NCBI GenBank assembly: GCA_963665915.2
Contig: CAXXSG010000001.1
Coordinates: forward strand, 124,001 to 188,000
Source: JAFGRU01 sp963665915
Lineage (GTDB): Bacteria > Desulfobacterota > Desulfuromonadia > Desulfuromonadales > JAAYDE01
Direction of reading: 5' to 3'
Length of the DNA: 64,000 nt
Program-made: the position numbers and the translations under genes
Notes under the pieces: model-generated
The model's database searches: none
What the model was told of the DNA's origin: nothing
The model's input: only the letters and a program-made list of their open reading frames with translations
Shown: positions 25,351 to 34,153 of the stretch, piece by piece
Numbering within the stretch: the first letter of the stretch is position 1
Layout: each line of letters begins with the position of its first letter

Positions 25351-26907
25351 TCATTTTTCATCCCTCTTTCCCAGCGCAGTACCATTTTCCCAGCCTCCCC
25401 CAAGCGCCCGATACAGGGATACCACATCCGACAGGGCCTGCTGCCGCGCAAAGAGAAGCGATTCCTGGGTGGAGACTAATTGCTTCTGGGAATCGAGGAC
25501 CTGGAAGAAATCCTTCAGCCCGGCACTAAAAAGAGTTTCCGCAAGCATGACGCTTTCCCCGGCCGATCTTTCGGCCTCCTGAAGTTTTTCTATTTGTGCC
25601 CGGCTCCGGATCACACCCACAGCGGCGGTTTCCACTTCGGAAAGGGCTTCCAGGAGAGATTGGGAGAGGGCGAGCCTCGCCTGTTCCGCCTGGGAAGCCC
25701 GCTGTTTAATATTGCTGTCGATGCGTCCCCCGGTAAAAAGGGGGAAATAAAGGTCCGGCCCCAGAGAGTAGATCAAGGCATCCGGGTCGATCATGCCGCC
25801 AAGGGTGTCGCTCTGGAGGTTCAGGATACCGGAAAGCGAAAGCCTGGGGTATTTCTCGGCTTCGGCGGCGCCGGTCCGGGCCACGGCGGCCCGATATTGG
25901 AGGCCTGCCCCGACAATGTCCGGGCGTCGGGTCATGAGATCCAGGGGTATACCGATACCAATAACCTCCGGAATTTTCGGAAGAGAGCCCGCCGGCAGGG
26001 ACATTTCCCCGGGCCGTTCTCCCAGCAGAAGGTTGATCCGGTTTTCCGCTGCACTCATGGCCCGGGCAAGTTCGGGAATCCGGGCCTTTGTGCTTTGCAG
26101 CAGGCGTTCTGTCCGGGCAACGTCAAGGGCGGTCCCGACCCCGACCTGGTATTGGGTTTGGGCCAGTTCCAGCGTTTTTTTCTGAAGCTCGATATTTTGA
26201 AGCACCGATTCCATCCGCGCCTGCAGGGTTCGAAAATCGATATAAGCCAGGGACAGTTCAGCGCAAAGTGACACCTTTATACTTCGGTAGTCGGCGTATC
26301 GCGCCTCAATATCGGCATCGGCGGCCTCTACGAGCCGCTTTGTCCGGCCCCATAGGTCGATCTCCCAGCTTGCTGCTGTTGCGGTGGAAAAGAGGTCCGC
26401 GGACGTTCCCGCCGGCGGCCCCGTGAACGAAACAGCTTCGTCTCCGGCTTCGGCATGAGTGTAATCGGCGGTGACGGCAGCCTGGATCCATGCGTCGGCC
26501 TGGACAATGCCCCTTTTGGCATAGGCCTCAACAATCCGTTCCCGGGCTTCGGCCAGGGTCAGGTTGGACCCGGCAAGCCTTTTGATCAGCTCCGTCAACA
26601 CCTCATCGTCAAACTGTCGCCACCAGTCGGTGGCGGGCTGCCGCCGCGGGTCCAGAACCGCGCCGTTTTCCGGAGGGTTCCATTTTGCGGCCATTTGGCG
26701 GCTGATATCCGGCGCCTGATAATTCTTCCCTGCCATGCACCCGGCCAGAAGAAAAACGGAAAGAGCAGCCAGCAAAAAAGGGCCTGACCTAAGGGCTTTC
26801 CAAAAACCTTCCTGAAGAAAACCTCTGCCTTTGAAAATAATTGTCTGCCGCCATACTGCCCAGCCTCCCGGCTGTCCAGATTCCGGCAGTGCCGGATAAA
26901 ATGACAT
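25351..26907 (-). CDS. Outer-membrane efflux lipoprotein, NodT/TolC family
   Basis: 518 residues. A lipobox (FLLAGCMAG) lies about 55 residues in, preceded by an unusually long N-terminal extension. AAGGGG lies just upstream of the ATG at 26907, but a downstream alternative start closer to the lipobox is possible. Two outer-membrane-efflux repeats are visible (about 90-290 and 300-500), with typical phrases NLTLAEARERIVEA, ASWEIDLWGRTKRLVEAADA, LDLMTRRPDIVGAGLQYRAA and DVVSLYRALGGGW. It forms the outer-membrane channel of the exporter. It lies 15 bases after the TetR gene stop and 113 bases before the adaptor gene. Confidence 0.92.
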   Translation of the reverse strand: MSFYPALPESGQPGGWAVWRQTIIFKGRGFLQEGFWKALRSGPFLLAALSVFLLAGCMAGKNYQAPDISRQMAAKWNPPENGAVLDPRRQPATDWWRQFDDEVLTELIKRLAGSNLTLAEARERIVEAYAKRGIVQADAWIQAAVTADYTHAEAGDEAVSFTGPPAGTSADLFSTATAASWEIDLWGRTKRLVEAADADIEARYADYRSIKVSLCAELSLAYIDFRTLQARMESVLQNIELQKKTLELAQTQYQVGVGTALDVARTERLLQSTKARIPELARAMSAAENRINLLLGERPGEMSLPAGSLPKIPEVIGIGIPLDLMTRRPDIVGAGLQYRAAVARTGAAEAEKYPRLSLSGILNLQSDTLGGMIDPDALIYSLGPDLYFPLFTGGRIDSNIKQRASQAEQARLALSQSLLEALSEVETAAVGVIRSRAQIEKLQEAERSAGESVMLAETLFSAGLKDFFQVLDSQKQLVSTQESLLFARQQALSDVVSLYRALGGGWENGTALGKRDEK

Positions 26908-26922
26908 AATGTCCCCTTGAGC

Positions 26923-27600
26923 TCAGTCTGTCTGGTGACGGCCGAGCGATTCGATGATCCCCCGGGTATGTTCCAGAACAATACTGCGAATCTCGTCGGT
27001 CTCATCCTGATTGTATCCTTCAAATCCAACCATTCGGACTATGGTTTCCCGGGCCATTCGAAACGCCATCACCTGCCCCATCATGGACATGGCCCTGAGT
27101 CTGGCATTTCCGAGCGAAATATCTCCCAGGATCACCATCAGAAATGCCGCAATAGAATTGATAATCCGGGTCATGAACCGGGAATAAATGATGTCATAAG
27201 CAGAAGAAGGGTCAAGTTGCTCCCTGAGGATTATCCGTGCTACTCGGGCGGCTTCCGGCGAGCCCACCAAAAAATTGACGAGGGTCCCTAAAAGATCCTC
27301 CAGTGAACTGAGGGCCGTATCCCGGGAGAGGCCTTTTTCCGATGCCGGCGCGATAGTATTCTGAAATGCGGCCCCGGCTTTTTCTTCGATTTTTTCCACA
27401 ATATATGTCACGACAGCTTGGTACAGCCCATCCTTGCCGTTAAAATAGTAGGGAATGGCGGCAACATTGACCCCGGCTGTCTTTGCAATCATACGGGTGG
27501 TGGCCGCCTCGTATCCACGTTTTCCGAATACATCCACGGCAGCTTCCAGAAGCCGCTCCCTGGAGTTCGCATCTGATTTCCTTGTTTGGTTCCTGGGCAT
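26923..27600 (-). CDS. TetR-family regulator, CecR (YbiH)-like, of the adjacent exporter
   Basis: About 225 residues from the ATG at 27600, which has GGAA upstream; a 14-residue extension from 27642 would overlap the promoter. The TetR helix-turn-helix is clear: RERLLEAAVDVFGKRGYEAA, TRMIAKTAGVNVAAIPYYFN, GKDGLYQAVVTYI. The C-terminal ligand domain resembles the CecR/DUF1956 type. It is the first gene of the operon, so the exporter is probably autorepressed through the palindrome upstream. The effector is unknown. Confidence 0.9.
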   Translation of the reverse strand: MPRNQTRKSDANSRERLLEAAVDVFGKRGYEAATTRMIAKTAGVNVAAIPYYFNGKDGLYQAVVTYIVEKIEEKAGAAFQNTIAPASEKGLSRDTALSSLEDLLGTLVNFLVGSPEAARVARIILREQLDPSSAYDIIYSRFMTRIINSIAAFLMVILGDISLGNARLRAMSMMGQVMAFRMARETIVRMVGFEGYNQDETDEIRSIVLEHTRGIIESLGRHQTD

Positions 27601-27631
27601 TTTTGAGTTCCTTCCTTGCTTGTTAGTCAAC

Positions 27632-27667
27632 ACTATAATCAATCAACTGAATAAGTCAATCGATTGA
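27632..27667 (-). promoter_or_regulatory. Sigma-70 promoter with overlapping palindromic operator for the tetR-efflux operon
   Basis: On the minus strand, TTGACT (27654-27659) and TATAGT (27632-27637) are spaced by 16 bases and lie 32 bases before the TetR ATG. The perfect palindrome TCAATCGATTGA (27656-27667) covers the -35 box, and a second partial copy (TTGATTGA, minus strand) lies in the spacer. The palindrome and its position suggest the TetR-protein operator. Confidence 0.6.
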
Positions 27668-27783
27668 ATTTATCGTCGGTAGTTTTAGGACTAGAAAGGA
27701 AATCCGAACAGTGATCCGGGAGGTGAGAGAAGACGATAAGGGCGGAAACAATCTTTTGGTTTTCCCCTTACGACCTACGCCCT

Positions 27784-27958
27784 GAGGATCTGTCGAACTT
27801 AGGGGATCGTAACGAGAAGAAGGGAAATAGAAGTCAGATTTTCACAAATTTAAGAGCGAAGAGTGGGACTATTTGTAGAAAGCACGCGGAAATATGGACC
27901 GATTTATCTTTATTGCCATCGATTCACACCTATGTCCGGCAGGCTCCCAGGGTCTTTT
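27784..27958 (+). repeat. Dispersed repeat family R3, long copy
   Basis: The left end (ATCTGTCGAACTTAGGGGAT, then CGTAACGAGAAGAAGGG) and right end (GTCCGGCAGGCTCCCAGGGT) match the two ends of 9697-9799 in the same order, with extra interior sequence here. It fills much of the gap between the TetR promoter and the CPBP-protease gene, stopping 12 bases from that gene's stop codon. Confidence 0.55.
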
Positions 27959-27970
27959 GCCCACACCAGG

Positions 27971-28657
27971 TCACCAGAAGTGCCAATGACCGGTCTGCAG
28001 GACATAAATGCCCAGCAAAAGATTGGTAAGCGCATGCGAGAGGATACAATGAAAAATGCTGCGAGTATGATACAGCAACAGGTTGTAGGCCAGACCGGCC
28101 ATCATTCCAGCCACGATCAGGTTGTGCTCCAAACCGAAAAGAACCACGGTGATGATGCAGGAAGCCCAGGTGAACTTGCCAATGGGAGTTTCGGAAAAAT
28201 CTGTTGTAATCAGGTAGCGGATCAGAAAAGAGCGCCAGAATAATTCCTCCATAATCGGCACCAGCAGGGCCGCTCCGGATAACCGCGCCCCTATCATGAA
28301 CATGCGCAGAGCGGAATCTTCAAAAATATTGGGGTTGAAACCCCGTCCCGGGGTTGTATTGAAAGCGAACCAGTCCATGTTGATCCAGAGGATAAAAACC
28401 AGGACGCCCAGCGACAAACTCGTCAGCAGATATTTAACATTCCGGATATCTTTAATTTTAATTTCAGAGTACTCGCGAAAATAATACAGGAGCACCAGGC
28501 CCACGCAGAGAATCTTGACCGGGTAAAGGAAAAAAAAGCTCTCGTCGCTGAGCGACATCATGCCCTTTTCGACAGCATATTTCCCGGCCTCTTCAATGCC
28601 GATAAAAGCCATAAAAAGGGCAAAAGGCACTATACGGGCCAAAGTCCCTCTATTCAA
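27971..28657 (-). CDS. CPBP-family intramembrane metalloprotease
   Basis: 228 residues with about six hydrophobic helices. The family signature is present: VPIMEELFWRSFL (EExxxR-like Glu-Glu and Arg), LFGLEHNLIVAGMMAG (HxxxA-type His) and CILSHALTNLLLG (second His). These are the metal and catalytic residues of CAAX/bacteriocin-processing (ABI/CPBP) membrane proteases. The overall look recalls the CPBP proteins associated with exosortase loci, but no exosortase or PEP-CTERM protein is in this window. It is a single gene with unknown substrate. Confidence 0.85.
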   Translation of the reverse strand: MNRGTLARIVPFALFMAFIGIEEAGKYAVEKGMMSLSDESFFFLYPVKILCVGLVLLYYFREYSEIKIKDIRNVKYLLTSLSLGVLVFILWINMDWFAFNTTPGRGFNPNIFEDSALRMFMIGARLSGAALLVPIMEELFWRSFLIRYLITTDFSETPIGKFTWASCIITVVLFGLEHNLIVAGMMAGLAYNLLLYHTRSIFHCILSHALTNLLLGIYVLQTGHWHFW

Positions 28658-29022
28658 TGTTCAACTCCTTCAGTTTTTAACCCGGTGGGTTTTTCCTGTA
28701 AATATTGAACACCAGCTTCTTTAAATCCTCATGCAAATTTCGATGTAATAAATTTAATTGCTCTTGATTGCAACAAAAAAGCCGGCGCTAAGCATAAACG
28801 ATTTTTAATGATTTTTCTTTTGTTTTATTGCAATTTCGACAATGGTTGGCAAAAGGAGGGGATAAAAATCACCATCCCCTGGAAACTCACAACATAATTT
28901 GGTTGTATTCGATCCATTGGAAACATAAAATTATCAGGATTCAAATTATCAAAAAATCTGGATCATGAGTGTTTGAGCGAAAACATAGGAACAACCTTTC
29001 CCGCTTTTTTAAAAGGCGAATC
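28658..29022. other. AT-rich divergent intergenic region
   Basis: About 365 bases separate the CPBP-protease gene (leftward) from the LysE-type gene (rightward). The sequence is strongly AT-rich with several A/T tracts and is where both promoters should be. A GGAGGGGATAAAAATCACC block near 28855-28875 resembles a ribosome site but is followed by no usable frame. No gene was seen. Confidence 0.4.
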
Positions 29023-29649
29023 ATGGCGTATTTCTCAGCCATCACCGGCATGGCCTTCATCTGGTTTCTGGTGGTCATGATACCGGGCCCCAATTTTGTC
29101 GTTGTCACCCAGGCTTCCATGGCCCGCTCAAGAGGCCTGGGGCTCTGGATCGCCCTTGGCGTCTCCATGGGGGCAGGCACATGGGCATCAGCCGGTTTAT
29201 TGGGCTTGAGCGCCCTGTTCACTTATGCCGAATGGATGTACGACGCCATAAAAATCATCGGCGGCTGTTATCTGGTTTTCATGGGTTTGAACATTTTATG
29301 GAATGCCATACGCCATCCGCACTCTTTAATGGACGGGGCGAGTTTCAGGGGTGGCCGTCTTGCGGCTTTTCAAAAAGGGTTGCTGACCAGTTTTTCCAAT
29401 CCGAAAACAGCGGCCTTTTTCGGAAGCCTCTTTGTAACGACATTTCCGGCACAGGCACCATTCTGGCTCTACATGGTCACAATTCTGGTGGTGATTACCG
29501 TGTCCGTTCTCTGGTACTGCCTGATCGCATGTTTTTTCTCCTTGCAAAGCATTCAAACCTTTTACCGCAAAACCCGTCGGTTTCTGGACGGCTTTACAGG
29601 TGTTTTGCTGGCCATTCTGGGCGGCCGTTTGATATTTGGAAAAACCTGA
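29023..29649 (+). CDS. LysE/RhtB-family amino-acid exporter
   Basis: 208 residues from the ATG at 29023, which has AAAGGCG upstream. The length and the start (MAYFSAITGMAFIWFLVVMI) fit the family. The hallmark PGPNFVVVTQASMARSRGLG follows the first helix, then the second and third helices, FMGLNILWNA, and GLLTSFSNPKTAAFFGSLF in the second half. It is expected to be a six-helix inner-membrane exporter of an amino acid or derivative; the substrate cannot be told. The PPC-domain gene follows 35 bases later. Confidence 0.9.
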   Translation: MAYFSAITGMAFIWFLVVMIPGPNFVVVTQASMARSRGLGLWIALGVSMGAGTWASAGLLGLSALFTYAEWMYDAIKIIGGCYLVFMGLNILWNAIRHPHSLMDGASFRGGRLAAFQKGLLTSFSNPKTAAFFGSLFVTTFPAQAPFWLYMVTILVVITVSVLWYCLIACFFSLQSIQTFYRKTRRFLDGFTGVLLAILGGRLIFGKT

Positions 29650-29684
29650 TCTTTCAGCGACTCTAGGAGTAATTAATTTTCATA

Positions 29685-30128
29685 ATGAAATACTCGGAAG
29701 CACAATTGGGCCGGATTTTTGTGATCCGCCTGGAAGATGGCGAAACGGTTCACGAAGAGATCGAAAAGTTCGCAAAAGAACATTCCATCACGGCCGCCAC
29801 GCTGGTGGCCGTGGGTGGAGCAGACAGAGGCAGCTGTCTCATTGTTGGGCCCCTGGACGGAGAGGCCCGGCCGGTCAACCCGATGGAGTATATACTGAAG
29901 GATGTCCATGAAATTGCCGGAACCGGGACCCTTTTCCCGGATGAGGAAGGCCAGCCCATGCTCCATATGCACATGGCCTGCGGGCGCGAAGAGAACACCA
30001 TTACCGGCTGCATACGCAACGGAGTCAAGGTCTGGCACGTCCTCGAAGTTATCCTCTTCGAGCTGGCCGGAAACAGCGGAAAACGTGTGCTGGAAAAGGA
30101 AACCGGATTCAAACTCCTGAAACCCTGA
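29685..30128 (+). CDS. PPC (DUF296)-domain protein
   Basis: 147 residues forming a single PPC domain. The opening RIFVIRLEDGETVHEEIEKF, the glycine-rich AATLVAVGGADRGSCLIVG and the histidine motif LHMHMACGREENTITGCI (metal-binding H.H..CGR type) are typical. In plants the domain is linked to AT-hook DNA-binding proteins; bacterial stand-alone versions are poorly characterised trimers. AGGAGT lies 14 bases before the ATG, farther than usual. It may be cotranscribed with the LysE-type gene. Confidence 0.87.
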   Translation: MKYSEAQLGRIFVIRLEDGETVHEEIEKFAKEHSITAATLVAVGGADRGSCLIVGPLDGEARPVNPMEYILKDVHEIAGTGTLFPDEEGQPMLHMHMACGREENTITGCIRNGVKVWHVLEVILFELAGNSGKRVLEKETGFKLLKP

Positions 30129-30435
30129 GTTTATTGACTATTTTGGAAGCGGCCATGAGTCAACCCGGGTACCCTCCCCCGATCAAGGGTCCTGTATTGA
30201 CAGTTTTGATTATTTCGGTATTACCTTACTGCATAGAACCTGGATCTGTGAGTTATGACTTGGCAATAGCGCAAGCCATTGACCTGCCTAAGTATTCAAA
30301 AAATTACCGACGAACCTATGGGTGCGCCTCAGATTTTTGGAATACTTATTCAGGCCAAGCACTTACACTCTTTTCCAGCCCCTAACCCACGGTTCCAGGT
30401 AAAATTCAAAAAACTGCACACAGGATATTATCCAA
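30129..30435. other. Intergenic region, nothing recognised
   Basis: About 300 bases between the PPC-domain gene and the ACT/GlnE-like gene. A plus-strand frame of 83 codons (30134-30385) has no ribosome site and a composition unlike the neighbours, so I do not call it a gene. No clear terminator or promoter was found. Confidence 0.4.
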
Positions 30436-32622
30436 ATGAATGATTCCACTCCCCCCAACGGACAGGAACCTGTCGCACAGGAAGCCAGCCCCAAAAACAC
30501 TTCGCCTCAAGCTAACCTTCTGGAGCTTTTGGAGGAGATTAAAAAGCCGGGGGATGTTCGAATTTCCGTTGAACCGGGAACCCCGGGGCAGTTTTCCCTC
30601 ACTGTTGCCGCAATTGATCAACGGGGGCTTCTGTCAGTCATTGCGGGCCTTCTGGCAGCCCATGACATCATCATTCTGAAAGGGGCTCTTAGCACTCATG
30701 TCGTCCAGGCGCCTCCGGAGCCTGCCAAACAAACTTATTCAGGTTTTGGGAAAAAAGGCCGGAGCAACCCGTCGTCTCCTGCACCCGTGCGCAAAATTCT
30801 CGATACTTTTGAGGTCTCGGGAAGAGATATCGACAACGGCGAAATCTGGAACGCTTTTGCCGACGAGCTCGCGGTTCACGTCAAAACCCTCGCTGCCGGC
30901 GACCTGGATAAAGCCCGTCAGGACATTATCGACCGCTTCTGCACAACCTTGGAAACAAAGCAGGGGCCTCAGGAAAAACTCCTGCCGATCACCATCGCAG
31001 TCGACAACTGGACTTGTGCCGACAAGACCGTTCTGCGCATCCTTTCCAAGGATACTCCGGGATTTCTGTTTTCATTTGCCAACGCCCTCAGCATGCTGGA
31101 AATCAATATTGAGGATGGCGAGATCCTGACCGTGGGAAGCGAAGTCCAGGATACTTTTTGGATTCTCGATTCCCAGGGCAGGAAAATAACGGATGAGGAG
31201 AAAATTCGTCAGCTGCGGGCCGCCTGTGCCCTGATCAAGCAGTTCACCTATATGCTCCCTCTGTCCGCCAACCCCGGCCAAGCTCTCCGCCAGTTCGGCG
31301 ATCTGGTCGACCAGGTCCTCTCCCATCCCGATTGGGCTCAGGATCTGGGAAGCATCCGCTCCGGCAAGGCTATGGACAACCTCGCCGCCCTGATGGGGGT
31401 CAGCCAGTTCCTTTGGGAGGACTTTCTCCGCATGCAGCACGAAAATCTTTTTCCCATGGTCAGCGATCCGGAAAAACTCGAAAAAGGCCTGAAAAAAGGG
31501 GAGCTGGAAGAAAAACTGCGGGAAGAGCTGGCAAGCGTGGAAAAGGATGAAGAAAAACTCGCGGTCCTCAACGAATTCAAGGACCGTCAGATGTTTCGCA
31601 TCGATTTACGCCACATCACCAATCACAGCACCGATATCGGCTTCTCCGAAGAACTAAGCGATCTCACGGATGTGGTCGTGCGCCAGGTGATGGAACTCGG
31701 CTTCGCCCAGTTGGCCCGACGCTACGGCCGGCCCGTCTGCAATGATGAGCAGCCCTGCCGTTGGGCGGTACTCTGCGCAGGCAAATCCGGCGGACGCGAG
31801 ATGGGCTTTGCTTCGGATATTGAACTGCTCATCGTTTACGAGTGCCAGGGGCAGACCGACGGCGAAAAGCCCCTCGATAATGCCGCTTTTTTCGAGAAGT
31901 TGGTCCGCTTTCTCCTGCAGAACCTGAAAACACGTCAGGAAGGAATTTTTCAAATCGATCTTCAGCTGCGCCCCTACGGCAGCAAAGGTTCCCTTGCCTG
32001 CTCCCTAGGTGCTTTCAAGGAATACTACTCTTCCACCGGCCCGGCGCAGCAGTTCGAACGCATGGCTCTTGTCAAACTGCGCCCGGAGGCGGGAAACGTA
32101 GATTTCCTTGACGAAATCATTGCCGTCCGGGACGCTTTCGTCTATAGCGGCAAGCCCCTGGATTACGACAACATCGGCTACCTGCGCAAGCGCCAGGTTG
32201 ACGAACTGGTGAAGCCGAAGACCATCAATGCCAAACTCAGCCCCGGTGCCCTGGTCGATATCGAATATTTCATTCAGGCCAAACAGATTGAAGTGGGCAC
32301 TGAAAACGAAAATGTTCGAGTCACCAAAAGCATGGTTGCTCTGAGGGAGCTGGAGGAAAGCGGTGCCGTAGCACACGCCCTTACGGAGGACATCCGTAGT
32401 GCCTACCGCTGTCTGCGTAGAACCATTGATGCCTTGCGGGCCGTTCGCGGCCATGCCAAAGACCTCACCGTGCCCGAACCTGACTCGCCGGCATTTATAT
32501 ATCTTGCCAGGCGCCTGGGTTATGAAACCGGCGCCTCCCTGGCGCAGGAACTGGACTGGAGTCTGAAGCTCGGCAGAAGTTTATGGGAGACTGTGCCGGA
32601 AAATAACTCAGGCGAAGCCTGA
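30436..32622 (+). CDS. ACT-domain / GlnE-type nucleotidyltransferase fusion
   Basis: 728 residues. The N-terminal half has two GlnD-style ACT-like segments: about 45-90 (FSLTVAAIDQRGLLSVIAGL) and about 195-255 (DKTVLRILSKDTPGFLFSFA, then VQDTFWILDSQGRKI). The C-terminal half has the GlnE-type nucleotidyltransferase motif CAGKSGGREMGFASDIELLI (about 445-465, with the Asp of the catalytic pair), followed by IDLQLRPYGSKGSLACSL, QQFERMALVKLRP and LSPGALVDIEYFIQ. Real GlnE has two transferase domains and about 950 residues; this has one and no HD domain. It may transfer a nucleotide to a target protein under amino-acid control, but the target is unknown. It stands alone. Confidence 0.82.
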   Translation: MNDSTPPNGQEPVAQEASPKNTSPQANLLELLEEIKKPGDVRISVEPGTPGQFSLTVAAIDQRGLLSVIAGLLAAHDIIILKGALSTHVVQAPPEPAKQTYSGFGKKGRSNPSSPAPVRKILDTFEVSGRDIDNGEIWNAFADELAVHVKTLAAGDLDKARQDIIDRFCTTLETKQGPQEKLLPITIAVDNWTCADKTVLRILSKDTPGFLFSFANALSMLEINIEDGEILTVGSEVQDTFWILDSQGRKITDEEKIRQLRAACALIKQFTYMLPLSANPGQALRQFGDLVDQVLSHPDWAQDLGSIRSGKAMDNLAALMGVSQFLWEDFLRMQHENLFPMVSDPEKLEKGLKKGELEEKLREELASVEKDEEKLAVLNEFKDRQMFRIDLRHITNHSTDIGFSEELSDLTDVVVRQVMELGFAQLARRYGRPVCNDEQPCRWAVLCAGKSGGREMGFASDIELLIVYECQGQTDGEKPLDNAAFFEKLVRFLLQNLKTRQEGIFQIDLQLRPYGSKGSLACSLGAFKEYYSSTGPAQQFERMALVKLRPEAGNVDFLDEIIAVRDAFVYSGKPLDYDNIGYLRKRQVDELVKPKTINAKLSPGALVDIEYFIQAKQIEVGTENENVRVTKSMVALRELEESGAVAHALTEDIRSAYRCLRRTIDALRAVRGHAKDLTVPEPDSPAFIYLARRLGYETGASLAQELDWSLKLGRSLWETVPENNSGEA

Positions 32623-32756
32623 AACCCTTTACCAGCAGGTCTGAACCCCTGAAAAAATGACCTTCCCGAAAAATCAATTACTGCTATGATTAACAGAAAG
32701 ACACCGATGTAATCGATCAGAAGATTGGATTTCCTGCTGGCTATACGGAGGAATAA

Positions 32757-33299
32757 ATGAAAAGGCTTTTTTACCTCTCTCTATGGATATTCCTGCTTAC
32801 AGTTTTTGGCTGTGGACCGAAAGTCAGCCGGGACTTTGACCCCGGGATGGATTTCTCACGCCTGAAAACATACAACTGGCAATCAAAAACAGATAAAAAG
32901 CCTGAAGACGCCCTGGTTGATGAACGGATCCGCTCTGCCGTAGAAAATTCCCTGGCGGAAAAGGGGTTTCAGAGAGTTAGCGGTAAAGGCGATTTTTCAG
33001 TCGATTATCAATACCGGATTTCCAGAGCCTCGAAGTCATCTGACCTGCACACGGGAGTCGGCATTGGCGGCGGCAGTGGCGGGGTTTTTGGCGGTATCGG
33101 CGTAGGCATTTTCGACCTTGGAGGCAATCACGACCAAGGCACACTGACAATCAACATGTTCGATTCCTTTAGCGGGAGGTTAATCTGGAAGGGGAGCAAC
33201 ACCCGGCGCGTTCCGGAGTCAAGCGACCCGGCGAAATCCGCTATGGAAACAAATCGCCAGGTGGAAAGCATCCTTGAAAAGTTCCCTCCACTTCGCTGA
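32757..33299 (+). CDS. DUF4136 lipoprotein
   Basis: 180 residues. The lipobox (LTVFGCGPK) follows a hydrophobic N-terminus and CGGAGGAATAA precedes the ATG. The sequence KVSRDFDPGMDFSRLKTYNW directly after the cysteine, a glycine-rich GVGIGGGSGGVFGGIGVG stretch in the middle and TLTINMFDSFSGRLIWKGS near the end are hallmarks of DUF4136. It is expected to be an envelope lipoprotein of unknown function. It is 53 bases from the DUF924 gene and may share a transcript with it. Confidence 0.88.
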   Translation: MKRLFYLSLWIFLLTVFGCGPKVSRDFDPGMDFSRLKTYNWQSKTDKKPEDALVDERIRSAVENSLAEKGFQRVSGKGDFSVDYQYRISRASKSSDLHTGVGIGGGSGGVFGGIGVGIFDLGGNHDQGTLTINMFDSFSGRLIWKGSNTRRVPESSDPAKSAMETNRQVESILEKFPPLR

Positions 33300-33352
33300 T
33301 TTCAGAACTTCAACTACTGGAGCCTGGATGCACAGAGGAGGATGAAAAGAAT

Positions 33353-33901
33353 TTGCCCGATTTCAATTTCCAGGAAATCATCACCTTCTGGTTTGAGAAA
33401 ACGAGTCAAGAGGACTGGTGGAAAGGCACTCCCCATTTCGACCAACTGATAGGGGAAAAATTCCTCAGTGTTCATAATGCCGCCACCCGATGCGAACTTT
33501 ACAGGTGGCGGGAAGAAGCCTTGGGAAGACTGGCCGAAATCATTATCCTGGACCAGTTTTCCCGCCATATCTACCGCGGAAAACCCGCCTCTTTTGCCCA
33601 TGATCCAATGGCCCTGGCACTGGCGCAGGAAGCGCTGAGAGCGCACACTGACGATACCCTCAGCGCTCCGCAAAAAGCATTTCTTTACATGCCTTTCATG
33701 CACAGCGAATCATCCACAATTCACAAAATTGCGGTCGACCTCTTCTCCAGACCATGCCTGAAAAACCACCTCGAGTACGAACACAGGCATAAAGCCATCA
33801 TCGACCGCTTCGGGCGCTACCCGCATAGGAACAAAATCCTGGGGCGGGAATCCACCCAGGAAGAAGAAGAATTCCTGAAGCAGCCGGGGTCTTCCTTTTA
33901 G
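33353..33901 (+). CDS. DUF924-family protein
   Basis: 182 residues. Typical phrases are EIITFWFEKTSQEDWWKGTP at the N-terminus, IIILDQFSRHIYRGKPASFA in the middle and FLYMPFMHSESSTIHKIAVD, then RHKAIIDRFGRYPHRNKILG. The family is alpha-helical (TPR-like) and uncharacterised. The start is a TTG at 33353: GAGGAGG lies about 10 bases upstream, and the ATG inside that stretch (33342) is out of frame. TTG is therefore the best start. Confidence 0.87.
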   Translation: MPDFNFQEIITFWFEKTSQEDWWKGTPHFDQLIGEKFLSVHNAATRCELYRWREEALGRLAEIIILDQFSRHIYRGKPASFAHDPMALALAQEALRAHTDDTLSAPQKAFLYMPFMHSESSTIHKIAVDLFSRPCLKNHLEYEHRHKAIIDRFGRYPHRNKILGRESTQEEEEFLKQPGSSF

Positions 33902-34060
33902 ATGATTGAAGAGGGTCGGGTCTTGATACTTTTTGTTTTTACATCAAGAAGAAACCGGAAAACACGTCGAGAACGATGACAGGTAATTGAAATTTTTCCA
34001 AAAGGTAAAGTGTGTTTCCTGCCCCTGACCTGTTCATCTGTTCCAACATCCTGTTTTTAG

Positions 34061-34088
34061 TTGACATTCTCGACCTGAAAGATATTAA
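34061..34088 (+). promoter_or_regulatory. Probable sigma-70 promoter for the YqaE-type gene
   Basis: TTGACA at 34061-34066 and TATTAA at 34083-34088 are spaced by 16 bases and end 65 bases before the ATG of the small membrane-protein gene. The surrounding 250 bases (33902-34153) hold no gene. Confidence 0.45.
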
Positions 34089-34153
34089 TTTAACATAATC
34101 CTTTGCACTAATATTTCCTCTGCTTTTGCAACCTTTTCCGAAGGAAAAGTCTC

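Noticed and set aside
30134..30385. 83-codon frame in the gap before the ACT/GlnE-like gene
   Set aside because: No ribosome site and no recognisable protein character; treated as intergenic.
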